NCBI GenBank assembly: GCA_028282705.1
Contig: JANQHI010000015.1
Coordinates: 1 to 47,581 of the forward strand
Source: Prolixibacteraceae bacterium
GTDB lineage: Bacteria; Bacteroidota; Bacteroidia; Bacteroidales; Prolixibacteraceae
DNA: 47,581 nucleotides
Reading direction: 5' to 3'
Below are positions 17,250 to 24,930 of this stretch, one piece after another. Below the pieces are notes generated by a model, which saw nothing but the letters and a program-made list of their open reading frames with translations, was not told the origin of the DNA and did no database searches. A program made the position numbers and the translations under genes. How positions within the stretch are numbered: the stretch's first letter is position 1; each line of letters begins with the position of its first letter.

Positions 17250-19523
17250 ATGGCAAACGTTAAAAACGAAAATGTAGAACAGGAAAAAGTAGTACAACCT
17301 GTTCAGGAAGAAAAGCAGGAGGTGAAAACAGAAGCACCTGAAAAAGCTAAAAAGCCTGCTACAAAAGCTACGACCAAGGCTAAAACTACAAAAAAAGCTA
17401 CAACAAAAACAACTGAAGAAACCAAAGCTGCAAAAGCTGAACCTAAAAAAGAAGCTGTAGAGGCTCCTGTAAAAGAGGAAGCTGCAGAAGTAAAAGAAGA
17501 AGTTGCCCCAAAAGCAAAAAAATCTACCAAAAAAGCTGAGGCTAAAGAAGAAAAAGCTACAAAAGTTGCTGAACCTGTAGAAAAGAAAAAAGAAGAGGCT
17601 AAAGAGAAAGTTGTTGCAGAAGCAACTGAACCAGCTGTAGAAAAGAAAGATGAAGCTAAAGCTGAAGTGAAAAAGGAAGAAGCAAAAGAAGAAACTGTTA
17701 AAGAAAAGAAAGTAGCAGAAAAAACCAAAGACCCAATTGCTGAAGCAGATGAGGAATTTGACTGGGATTCACTGGAAGAAGGGCTTGACGTTTATTCTGC
17801 TAAAGACAGGACTGAATTAGAAGGGCTTTACAATAATACACTTTCTACAGTTCAGGAAAAAGAAGTAAAAGAAGGGACTGTAATTTCAATGAACAAACGT
17901 GAAGTTGTAGTTGATATAGGTTACAAATCTGATGGTATAGTAAGCCTAAATGAATTCCGCTACAACCCTGAGTTAAAAGTTGGAGACCCTGTTGATGTTT
18001 ACATAGAGAACCTTGAAGACAAAAAAGGGCAAATGATCCTTTCCCACAAAAAAGCAAGGGCAATGCGCTCGTGGGAACGTGTTAATGAATCTCTTGACAA
18101 CAATGAAATCATTAAAGGATACATCAAGTGCCGCACAAAAGGTGGTATGATTGTAGATGTATTTGGAATTGAAGCATTCTTGCCAGGCTCGCAAATTGAT
18201 GTGAAACCAATCCGCGACTATGATATATATGTAGGGAAAACCATGGAGTTCAAAGTGGTTAAGATCAATCAGGAATACAGGAATGTGGTTGTATCACATA
18301 AAGCACTGATTGAAGCTGAACTTGAGCAACAGAAAAAAGAAATTATTGCTAAACTTGAAAAAGGCCAGGTTCTTGAAGGTACAGTTAAAAACATCACTTC
18401 TTATGGTGTGTTTATTGACCTTGGTGGTGTTGATGGATTGATCCATATTACTGACCTTTCATGGGGCAGGATTTCTCACCCTAACGAAATTGTTGAATTA
18501 GACCAAAAACTTAATGTGGTAATACTTGACTTTGACAATGATAAGAAACGTATTGCCCTTGGGCTTAAACAACTTACTCCTCATCCATGGGATAAGCTGG
18601 ATGAAAAGCTTAAAGTTGGTGATAAAGTTTCAGGTAAAGTTGTGGTATTGGCAGATTATGGTGCATTTGTTGAAATTGCACCAGGAGTTGAAGGCTTAAT
18701 CCACGTTTCTGAGATGTCATGGAGCCAGCACCTTAGGAGTGCACAAGACTTCTTAAAAGTTGGTGATGAAATAGAGGCATCAATCCTTACCCTTGACCGT
18801 GATGAAAGGAAAATGTCACTGGGTATCAAACAATTGAAAACTGACCCATGGGAAGCTATTGAAGAGAAATTCCAGGTTGGAAGCAAACATTCTGCAAACG
18901 TGCGCAACTTCACAAACTTTGGTGTGTTTGTTGAAATTGAAGAAGGAGTTGATGGATTGATCCACATCTCAGACTTAAGCTGGACCAAGAAAATTAAGCA
19001 TCCAAGCGAATTTACAGGCATTGGCGAAAACATTGATGTTGTTGTACTTGATATTGACAAGGAAAATCGTCGCTTGAGCCTTGGGCACAAGCAACTTGAA
19101 GAAAATCCATGGGATGTATTTGAAAACATCTTCACTGTTGATTCAATCCATGAAGGTACAATTGTAGAACTAATGGACAAAGGTGCTGTAATAGCCTTGC
19201 CCTATGGTGTTGAAGGTTTTGCTACACCACGCCACTTGGTAAAAGAAGATGGTGGAAAAGTTTCCATTGATGAGAAGTTGGAGTTCAAAGTAATAGAGTT
19301 TAATAAATTATCTAAACGCATCATTGTTTCTCACTCACGTGTATTTGAAGATGTGAAGAGGGCTGAAGAAAATGCTAAGAGGAAAGCTCAAGGTATTGCC
19401 ACTAAAAAGGCTACCAAAACCATGAAGGATAACATTGAGAAGACTACCCTTGGCGATATTTCTGAACTTGCTGCACTGAAGTCACAGATGCTTGAGAACG
19501 AAAAAAAAGATAGTAAGGAGTAA
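17250..19523 (+). CDS. rpsA: 30S ribosomal protein S1 with Lys/Ala/Glu-rich N-terminal extension
   Basis: A 757-residue S1 protein. Six S1-type OB folds can be followed at about 205-275, 290-360, 375-445, 460-535, 545-620 and 630-700, with repeats of the GVFIDLGGVDGLIHITDLSW type in the middle ones. S1 brings mRNA to the 30S subunit, important in Bacteroidota where Shine-Dalgarno sites are weak. Residues 1-165 are an extra low-complexity segment of Lys, Ala, Glu, Thr and Val with many KKA, EAK and KEE units, resembling a disordered histone-H1-like tail, then an acidic DEEFDWDSLEEGLD linker. Ordinary S1 proteins lack so long a tail. The gene starts at ATG 17250 behind a strong promoter; STAS and rnz genes follow in the same direction. 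Confidence 0.95.
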   Translation: MANVKNENVEQEKVVQPVQEEKQEVKTEAPEKAKKPATKATTKAKTTKKATTKTTEETKAAKAEPKKEAVEAPVKEEAAEVKEEVAPKAKKSTKKAEAKEEKATKVAEPVEKKKEEAKEKVVAEATEPAVEKKDEAKAEVKKEEAKEETVKEKKVAEKTKDPIAEADEEFDWDSLEEGLDVYSAKDRTELEGLYNNTLSTVQEKEVKEGTVISMNKREVVVDIGYKSDGIVSLNEFRYNPELKVGDPVDVYIENLEDKKGQMILSHKKARAMRSWERVNESLDNNEIIKGYIKCRTKGGMIVDVFGIEAFLPGSQIDVKPIRDYDIYVGKTMEFKVVKINQEYRNVVVSHKALIEAELEQQKKEIIAKLEKGQVLEGTVKNITSYGVFIDLGGVDGLIHITDLSWGRISHPNEIVELDQKLNVVILDFDNDKKRIALGLKQLTPHPWDKLDEKLKVGDKVSGKVVVLADYGAFVEIAPGVEGLIHVSEMSWSQHLRSAQDFLKVGDEIEASILTLDRDERKMSLGIKQLKTDPWEAIEEKFQVGSKHSANVRNFTNFGVFVEIEEGVDGLIHISDLSWTKKIKHPSEFTGIGENIDVVVLDIDKENRRLSLGHKQLEENPWDVFENIFTVDSIHEGTIVELMDKGAVIALPYGVEGFATPRHLVKEDGGKVSIDEKLEFKVIEFNKLSKRIIVSHSRVFEDVKRAEENAKRKAQGIATKKATKTMKDNIEKTTLGDISELAALKSQMLENEKKDSKE

Positions 19524-19557
19524 CGCAAATATTTAAATGAATTTCGTATATTAAGAC

Positions 19558-19911
19558 ATGGCTTTCGAAATTCTTAAAAATGACAGATTTACCCTCATCA
19601 AAGTTTTAGTAGAAAGGCTGGACACCAACAATGCACCTGACCTAAAGTCAGAATTAGTAATTATCAACAGTGATGGTGAAAAGAACATTATCCTTGATAT
19701 GTCACAATGTAAATATTGTGATTCATCTGGATTAAGGGCCATATTGGTAGCCAACAGGTTATGTGAAGATTCACTGGGAACTTTTATCCTGGCTTCACTT
19801 CAGCCTGATGTTGAGAACCTTATTAAAATTTCAATGCTCCACACAGTATTATTAATTACAAATAATGTAGTTGAAGCTGAAGAGCTACTGAATAAAAAAG
19901 ATAAGCTGTAA
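19558..19911 (+). CDS. STAS-domain anti-anti-sigma-like protein
   Basis: A single STAS domain of 117 residues, the size of SpoIIAA/RsbV. The strand NIILDMSQCKYCDSSGLRAI holds the conserved Asp-Ser-Ser-Gly, with Ser56 the expected phosphorylation site. Such proteins bind switch kinases of the RsbW type; none is encoded nearby. It lies 34 bp after rpsA and 18 bp before rnz, so it is likely co-transcribed with both. The partner is unknown. Confidence 0.85.
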   Translation: MAFEILKNDRFTLIKVLVERLDTNNAPDLKSELVIINSDGEKNIILDMSQCKYCDSSGLRAILVANRLCEDSLGTFILASLQPDVENLIKISMLHTVLLITNNVVEAEELLNKKDKL

Positions 19912-19929
19912 ATACAGGTTCACGCAACA

Positions 19930-20844
19930 ATGCCATTCGAACTTACTATATTAGGAAGTAGTTCAGCGTTACCAACATCTGAAAGATATCCTACCGCTCA
20001 GGTACTTAATGTACTTGAGCGGTTTTTTTTGATTGATTGTGGAGAAGGAACGCAAATCCAAATCCGCAGGTTAAAACTGAGGTTTGCCAAAATAACCAGG
20101 ATATTTATTTCGCATTTGCATGGCGACCACTATTTTGGGTTGCCAGGGCTTATATCCACCTATTCTTTGTTGGGGTTAAAAAATGATATCCATATACATG
20201 CCCCCTCAGACCTGGAGAGGTTGATAAGGCCACAAATTGACCATATGAAACATGGGTTGAACTTTAATATCCATTTTTACCCACTCGATTTTAAAGCTGC
20301 TCACGTAATTTATGCTGATGACAAAGTTGAAGTAACCTCTTTTCCTGTTAAACACTCTATCCCAACTTGTGGGTTCCTTTTTAAAGAAAAGCCAAGGCTG
20401 GCCAATATAAGCAAAGAAGCTATGAATAAATATAACATACCTGTCAAGTGTATTCAGGATATAAAAAATGGAGCTGATTTTATATTGGAAAATGGTACTG
20501 TTATCCCTAACCATGTTTTAACCATCCCTGCCTGCAAACCAAGGTCATATGCATTTTGCACAGATACCAAATATTATGAACCCATCATAGAACATATAAA
20601 AGGAGCTGACCTGCTTTATCATGAAACTACATTTGCTGATGATAAAAGGGAATTTGCCAGGAAAACATTCCATACTACTACAAAAGAAGCTGCCACTTTA
20701 GCTAAAAAGGCAGGGGTGGCCAAATTAGTTATTGGGCATTTTTCAGCCCGTTACAAAGATATAGATGCGCTGGTATCGGAAGCCAGGGAAGTTTTCCCTG
20801 AAACATATGCTGCACATGATGGAGATGTATTCAAGGTAATTTAA
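19930..20844 (+). CDS. rnz: Ribonuclease Z
   Basis: A 304-residue tRNA 3'-processing endonuclease of the metallo-beta-lactamase fold. The zinc motif SHLHGDHYFGLPGL places His62, His64, Asp66 and His67; PVKHSIPTCGF, CTDTKY and IGHFSARY give the other conserved sites. The length is standard. The start at ATG 19930 gives the canonical MPFELTILGSSSALPT. The segment coding TAQVLNVLERFFL contains a complete terminator hairpin, listed separately. The 3' end overlaps that of the convergent helicase gene by four bases (TTAA shared by both stop codons). Confidence 0.95.
   Translation: MPFELTILGSSSALPTSERYPTAQVLNVLERFFLIDCGEGTQIQIRRLKLRFAKITRIFISHLHGDHYFGLPGLISTYSLLGLKNDIHIHAPSDLERLIRPQIDHMKHGLNFNIHFYPLDFKAAHVIYADDKVEVTSFPVKHSIPTCGFLFKEKPRLANISKEAMNKYNIPVKCIQDIKNGADFILENGTVIPNHVLTIPACKPRSYAFCTDTKYYEPIIEHIKGADLLYHETTFADDKREFARKTFHTTTKEAATLAKKAGVAKLVIGHFSARYKDIDALVSEAREVFPETYAAHDGDVFKVI
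19993..20030 (+). terminator. Terminator-like hairpin inside the rnz coding sequence
   Basis: ACCGCTCAGGTAC (19993-20005) pairs with GTACTTGAGCGGT (20011-20023), 13 bp with one G-U, around the 5-base loop TTAAT. A run of eight Ts (20023-20030) follows at once. It has all the parts of a strong intrinsic terminator, yet lies 63 bases inside rnz on the coding strand. It could end rpsA-STAS transcripts or attenuate rnz unless ribosomes cover it. Confidence 0.7.
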
Positions 20845-22271
20845 GCTCCTCCTTCAAAAAAACGTTTATCAAAATTCACAAGGTATAACTTTTCAACAGG
20901 GCGTGTAAAGGCTGTGTACATCCAACGCAAATATTCCCTGTTTATCATAGATTCATTTAAGAAACCCTGGTCAATATATACAGTTTTCCATTGGCCTCCC
21001 TGGGCTTTATGGCATGTAACTGCATAAGCAAATTTTACCTGAAGTGCATTAAAATGAGGGTTCTCACGAATTTCCTTCCAGCGTTTCTGCTTGTTCCTTA
21101 TGTGCATATAATCTTCTGAAACTGCTTCATAAAGTTTTTTATATTCTTCACTTCCAAATGAGGCAGCCTCCAACTCCAACGTCTCCAAAAATATTTTGCA
21201 ATCAATCTCCACATTAGAGTAATCAACAAAACGCAAGCATACATCAGCAAAACGGAATCCAAATAGCGTTTCATACCTATTTATTGATATGATTTCAGCA
21301 ATATCACCATTAGCAATAAAATCCAATTCCTCTGTTTCATTTACCCAGAAGTAATTATTTTTCACCACCATCAGAAGGTCGCCCTTGGCTATTTCTGATT
21401 CTTTATATAAAATAGAATTCCTGATGCCTTTATTAAACAAGTTAGCCCTTTTGTTAGACCTCGTCACAATAGCAGTTTCAAACAACCCATGTTTATCATA
21501 TGAATGGGATATGCCCTCAATCAACTCCCCTCCTGATATCCTTTCAATATCTTCAAACCCTGAAAGTTTGACCTGGAAAAAACCTGGTTCAGCTTCATCA
21601 GAATTTATCAGGTGCCTTATATTGGTAGCATTGGTCAATATCCCTGAGTTTTCTGATTGGCGCACCACTTCAGTCAGTTCAAATTCTTCAACGCCAAAAC
21701 CATACTGTTCCATTTCAAAGAGCTCAAGTGCAGGGCTAATGGCTAAGCCCACAGGAGGAAGTTGTGCAGTATCGCCAACTAAAACAAGCCTGCAATTCTC
21801 TCCAGTATATACAAATTCTATCAAATCATCAAGTAGCCTTCCTGATCCAAAATTACTCCCCTCTGTTTCCTGGTTTGTTATCATGGAAGCCTCATCCACA
21901 ATGAATATTGTATTCTTATGTAAATTCTTGTCTAAAACAAACTTCCCCATGCCATCAGAAGAAGATTTTTGCCTGTAAATCTTTTTATGGACAGTAAAAG
22001 CTGGTTTTTGGGCATAAGATGCTAACACCTTTGCAGCCCTCCCGGTGGGAGCCAGAAGTACAGATTTTATTTTAAAATTCATTAGGGCTTTTACTAACAA
22101 TGCAACAATTGATGTTTTACCTGTCCCTGCATAGCCTTTCAGTATAAAAATCCTGTCAGGGTCATCTGATGAAATAAACAAAGACAAACGTTCAATAAGC
22201 TCCTTTTGCCCTTTAGTTGGTGAAAAATTAAACTGCTCTATTAATGTTTTTTTTATGTATTGATTAATCAT
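20841..22271 (-). CDS. RecD/UvrD-like ATP-dependent DNA helicase
   Basis: A superfamily 1 helicase of 476 residues. It has Walker A GYAGTGKTS, motif Ia LAPTGRAAKV, Walker B FIVDEASMI, motif III LVGDTAQLPPVG and a UvrD-type C-terminal lobe FAYAVTCHKAQGGQW ending in WMYTAFTRPVEKLYL. This is the compact RecD-like form common in Bacteroidota, without RecB or RecC partners here. The long frame begins at TTG 22298, but ATG 22271 gives MINQYIKKTLIEQFNFSPT and is preferred. It is convergent with rnz, sharing the bases TTAA at both stops. Role in repair or replication restart is inferred from the family. Confidence 0.9.
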   Translation of the reverse strand: MINQYIKKTLIEQFNFSPTKGQKELIERLSLFISSDDPDRIFILKGYAGTGKTSIVALLVKALMNFKIKSVLLAPTGRAAKVLASYAQKPAFTVHKKIYRQKSSSDGMGKFVLDKNLHKNTIFIVDEASMITNQETEGSNFGSGRLLDDLIEFVYTGENCRLVLVGDTAQLPPVGLAISPALELFEMEQYGFGVEEFELTEVVRQSENSGILTNATNIRHLINSDEAEPGFFQVKLSGFEDIERISGGELIEGISHSYDKHGLFETAIVTRSNKRANLFNKGIRNSILYKESEIAKGDLLMVVKNNYFWVNETEELDFIANGDIAEIISINRYETLFGFRFADVCLRFVDYSNVEIDCKIFLETLELEAASFGSEEYKKLYEAVSEDYMHIRNKQKRWKEIRENPHFNALQVKFAYAVTCHKAQGGQWKTVYIDQGFLNESMINREYLRWMYTAFTRPVEKLYLVNFDKRFFEGGA

Positions 22272-22359
22272 GGATACTTTTAGAATTTGCTGGCTCAATT
22301 TTTGTTATGCAAGCACTAAAAATAAATTAGTGACTGGGAAGGTAATCTATTTTTTTTTT

Positions 22360-22367
22360 TAAATTTG
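22360..22367 (+). promoter_or_regulatory. Possible -7 box upstream of the pseudopilin-like gene
   Basis: TAAATTTG fits TAnnTTTG and lies 53 bp before ATG 22420, just after a run of twelve Ts. No convincing -33 TTTG is found at the proper distance, so this is weak. Confidence 0.25.
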
Positions 22368-22419
22368 CATTCAATCGAAATTAAACTTAATAAGAAATAA
22401 ACTTACTAAAATTATACCA

Positions 22420-23061
22420 ATGAGAACTGTATTCCAAATTGTACTATTTATCATCGCGGTTTTTCTTGCTTTCATGATATACAAAAGTATCCAAAAACCT
22501 ATCGATTTTGAGAAAGCTAAAAAAGAAAGATATGACGTGACCATTGAACGTCTAAAAGATATAAGGAAAGCCCAAATAGCTTACAAAGACACTTATGGTG
22601 AATTTACCGGAAGCTGGGACACCCTGATTAATTTTGTAAAATATGATTCTGTCAGGAATGTACGTAAAATTGGTGTTCTTACTGATAGTATGATTGCTGA
22701 AGGTATTACTGAATTGAAAGCACTTCGCCTTGGGTTAATTGTAAGGGACACCACAAGAGAAAGTGTCCTAACAACCATTTTCAATGAAAGTTACCCAATT
22801 GATGATATTCGCTACATACCACTATTAAATGAAGAAATTGAGTTCCATTTGGGTTCAACTATTTTCACGACAGGTTCAGGAATAAAAGTACCAATTTTTG
22901 AAGCAAAAGCACATAATAATAATATACTTAAAGGAATTGACGAAGACTTTGACCAGCTTATTATCAACCTGAATGAGCAAAGAAGGGCAAATAGCCTTTA
23001 CCCAGGATTAAAAGTTGGCTCGCTTACTGAAGCAAATAATAATGCAGGGAACTGGGAGTAA
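22420..23061 (+). CDS. Hypothetical pseudopilin-like membrane protein
   Basis: A 213-residue protein with one N-terminal membrane helix (about residues 5-22, FQIVLFIIAVFLAFMIY), then a charged helix containing RLKDIRKAQIAYKDTYGEF. That combination, followed by GSWDTLINFVKYD, resembles the helix and following loop of type II pseudopilins and is common in Bacteroidota hypothetical proteins. There is no prepilin-peptidase site of the usual kind. It is 5 bp upstream of the DUF3822 gene, so the two are surely co-transcribed, with rsmD third. Function unknown. Confidence 0.7.
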   Translation: MRTVFQIVLFIIAVFLAFMIYKSIQKPIDFEKAKKERYDVTIERLKDIRKAQIAYKDTYGEFTGSWDTLINFVKYDSVRNVRKIGVLTDSMIAEGITELKALRLGLIVRDTTRESVLTTIFNESYPIDDIRYIPLLNEEIEFHLGSTIFTTGSGIKVPIFEAKAHNNNILKGIDEDFDQLIINLNEQRRANSLYPGLKVGSLTEANNNAGNWE

Positions 23062-23066
23062 TACCA

Positions 23067-23906
23067 ATGCATGGAATAAATTGTACGGACGAAACATTTG
23101 ATCCAAATTTTACAATTGAATATAAACTATCCATCCAGGTTGGCCTGGATGGATTTTCTTTTTGTATCTTGGATGATATCAGGAAAAAATACCTGGTATT
23201 AAAACATTTTCCATTTCATTTAAGCAACCCAGCTTTTCTAACACGGAAAGTTAGTGAGCTTTTGACTGCTGAAGAAATTTTTGAACGGCCATTTAAGGAA
23301 GTGAAAGTATTGATTGACTCCCCCCATTTTTCAGTTACCCCCAATGTTTCAGGGTTCAACCAGTCGCCAGAATCCTTTTTAAGGCAAAACTTCAACCTAC
23401 CTTTTGAGAGCCAGTTTGGTAATTTCAATGATGATTTTTTTGGTTGTTCTGTTGGGTTTGCATACCCTAAAAACTTACAAGAGGTATTTAGTAAAAAATT
23501 TGAAAAACTGGCATATACCCACCAGTTGCAACCTGCTTTTAGATGGCTTGAGAAGAAATCAGAAAAAAATACAACTTCTATGCTTGTAAATGTTTCGCCA
23601 GGATATTTTTCTATATTGGTTTCTGAAGATAAACACTTGTTATTTGCCAACTCATTCACTTACAAAAACCAGGAGGACTTTATGTATTATTTATTGACCT
23701 GCCTGAAATCACTCTCACTGGATTTGGCTGATCTCAAGCTTTATGTCTCTGGACACCTTGAAGAAAATTCCCATATACATAAAACGCTCATTAAGCACAT
23801 TGAAAAAATACATTTTGTCAAGCTGAATACTACTTACCAGTATAGCTATACCTTTGATAGTTTCCCTCCGCACAAATTTTCTTTCCTGATAAATCCAGAA
23901 GGATGA
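23067..23906 (+). CDS. DUF3822 family protein
   Basis: A 279-residue soluble protein that I recognise as DUF3822, found beside rsmD in many Bacteroidota. Features include LSIQVGLDGFSFCILD at the N-terminus and the paired half SMLVNVSPGYFSILVSEDKHLLFANSF around 170-200, two similar strands consistent with an actin-like (ASKHA) duplicated fold. From memory, a solved member has such a fold, as does PilM, but I cannot verify this. The stop overlaps the rsmD start (ATGA), indicating translational coupling. Confidence 0.75.
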   Translation: MHGINCTDETFDPNFTIEYKLSIQVGLDGFSFCILDDIRKKYLVLKHFPFHLSNPAFLTRKVSELLTAEEIFERPFKEVKVLIDSPHFSVTPNVSGFNQSPESFLRQNFNLPFESQFGNFNDDFFGCSVGFAYPKNLQEVFSKKFEKLAYTHQLQPAFRWLEKKSEKNTTSMLVNVSPGYFSILVSEDKHLLFANSFTYKNQEDFMYYLLTCLKSLSLDLADLKLYVSGHLEENSHIHKTLIKHIEKIHFVKLNTTYQYSYTFDSFPPHKFSFLINPEG

Positions 23907-24445
23907 GGATTATTGGAGGGGAATATAAAGGCAGGATATTTAAGCCAGGAAAAACATTTAAGGCCAGGCCTACCACTGATGTAGCTAAAGAGGGATTATT
24001 CAATATCCTGGAAAACAGGTTTGACCTAACCAAACTAAAAGTGTTAGACCTTTTCTCAGGCACTGGAAGTATAAGTTATGAATTTGCAAGTAGGGGCTGT
24101 AATCATATCTTAGCAGTTGAACAAAACTTTAACCATTACAAATTCATATTAAAGGTCATTTCAGAATTAAATATCCAATCTATTACCCCAATCAAAGGGG
24201 ATGTATTTAAGTTCTTGGGAAAATGCACAACTCCATTTGACCTGATCTTTGCTGACCCCCCTTATAATTTAAAAAACCTTGAACGCCTTCCTGACCTGGT
24301 AGTAACATCTAAGGCTTATGGGCAGGGAAGTTTATTTATTCTTGAGCACCCTAAAAACTATCATTTCAACAAACATTCACAATTTCAAGAGCTTAGAAGA
24401 TATGGCAGTGTGCACTTCAGTTTTTTTAAAAACTTAAAACACTGA
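23903..24445 (+). CDS. rsmD: 16S rRNA (guanine966-N2)-methyltransferase RsmD
   Basis: A 180-residue SAM-dependent methyltransferase. It starts with the family sequence MRIIGGEYKGR, keeps RPTTDVAKEGLFNIL, the SAM motif LDLFSGTGSISYE (48-60) and the catalytic DPPY at 118-121. It methylates N2 of G966 in 16S rRNA. Length is normal. It overlaps the DUF3822 gene by four bases. A tRNA-Asp locus follows on the same strand, with its own promoter-like boxes. Confidence 0.94.
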   Translation: MRIIGGEYKGRIFKPGKTFKARPTTDVAKEGLFNILENRFDLTKLKVLDLFSGTGSISYEFASRGCNHILAVEQNFNHYKFILKVISELNIQSITPIKGDVFKFLGKCTTPFDLIFADPPYNLKNLERLPDLVVTSKAYGQGSLFILEHPKNYHFNKHSQFQELRRYGSVHFSFFKNLKH

Positions 24446-24498
24446 CTACCTGCCTATTATAAGCCTATTTGAAAAAATATATTTTTTCCTGATTTTTT

Positions 24499-24529
24499 AT
24501 TGCAGAAAAAAAAAGAAAGCATATATTTG
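24499..24529 (+). promoter_or_regulatory. Putative promoter of the tRNA-Asp locus
   Basis: ATTG (24499-24502), a 19-bp spacer and TATATTTG (24522-24529) match the Bacteroidota promoter with one mismatch. Transcription would begin about 40 bases before the broken tRNA copy, so that copy lies in the leader of the intact tRNA. Confidence 0.5.
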
Positions 24530-24574
24530 CATCACCTTTAAAACAGGGAATTAATAAGAGTTCTAAAGAAAAAT

Positions 24575-24628
24575 GGTGGCGTAGTTCAGTTGGTTAGTCC
24601 CGATAGCTATCGGGAGCCGACCGGTCAC
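24575..24628 (+). pseudogene. Truncated tRNA-Asp copy interrupted by a palindrome
   Basis: 24575-24597 repeats the first 23 bases of the intact tRNA-Asp downstream exactly (acceptor strand and D arm). An 18-bp palindrome follows, then GCCGACCGGTCAC, which matches the anticodon arm start GCCGGCCTGTCAC with two changes. The T arm and the 3' acceptor strand are missing. It cannot fold as a tRNA. Confidence 0.82.
24598..24615. repeat. Palindromic repeat, copy 2, inside the tRNA relic
   Basis: TCCCGATAGCTATCGGGA is a perfect 18-bp palindrome. The same sequence with one change is found at 11806-11823. Here it replaces three bases (AAT) of the tRNA D-arm region, as if inserted or copied there. Confidence 0.75.
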
Positions 24629-24654
24629 AAAACCAATATTATAAAAATTGAAAA

Positions 24655-24728
24655 GGTGGCGTAGTTCAGTTGGTTAGAATGCCGGCCTGTCACGCCGGAG
24701 GTCGCGAGTTCGAGTCTCGTCGTCACCG
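24655..24728 (+). tRNA. tRNA-Asp (GTC)
   Basis: The cloverleaf is complete. GGTGGCG pairs with CGTCACC (one G-U), and the D arm is GTTC/GAAT-like. The anticodon stem is CCGGC/GCCGG with loop CTGTCAC, giving anticodon GTC. The T arm is GCGAG-TTCGAGT-CTCGT. The discriminator base is G, as expected for Asp, and CCA is not encoded (GCA follows). Confidence 0.96.
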
Positions 24729-24732
24729 CAAA

Positions 24733-24762
24733 AAAGCTTCTCAAAAATGGGAGGCTTTTTTT
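24733..24762 (+). terminator. Intrinsic terminator after tRNA-Asp
   Basis: AAAGCTTCTC (24733-24742) pairs with GGGAGGCTTT (24749-24758), including two G-U pairs, across a 6-base loop and running into a T-tract. It lies four bases after the tRNA. Confidence 0.82.
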
Positions 24763-24930
24763 GTTTACTTTTACCCCATTGGGGTTTCATGTATATATAT
24801 TACAAAGCCTGGCTGATAACACCTATTATATTGGGTTTACTTCAAATATTGGCCAGAGGTTAAAATATCATAATAGTGGGAAGTTTTTTCCTGCCTAACA
24901 ACAAAACTGAAGTTGTCTTTATCAGGGATT

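Noticed and set aside
17303-17728. Antisense open frame of 141 codons opposite the rpsA extension, rich in Ser, Ala and Phe
   Set aside because: It is the mirror of the low-complexity Lys/Glu/Ala codons and has no recognisable domain or start context.
21385-21978. 197-codon plus-strand frame opposite the RecD-like helicase
   Set aside because: It mirrors helicase codons, is Ser-rich, and has no promoter or domain.
24575-24628. Second functional tRNA-Asp
   Set aside because: The T arm and 3' acceptor strand are missing and a palindrome interrupts it, so no cloverleaf forms.
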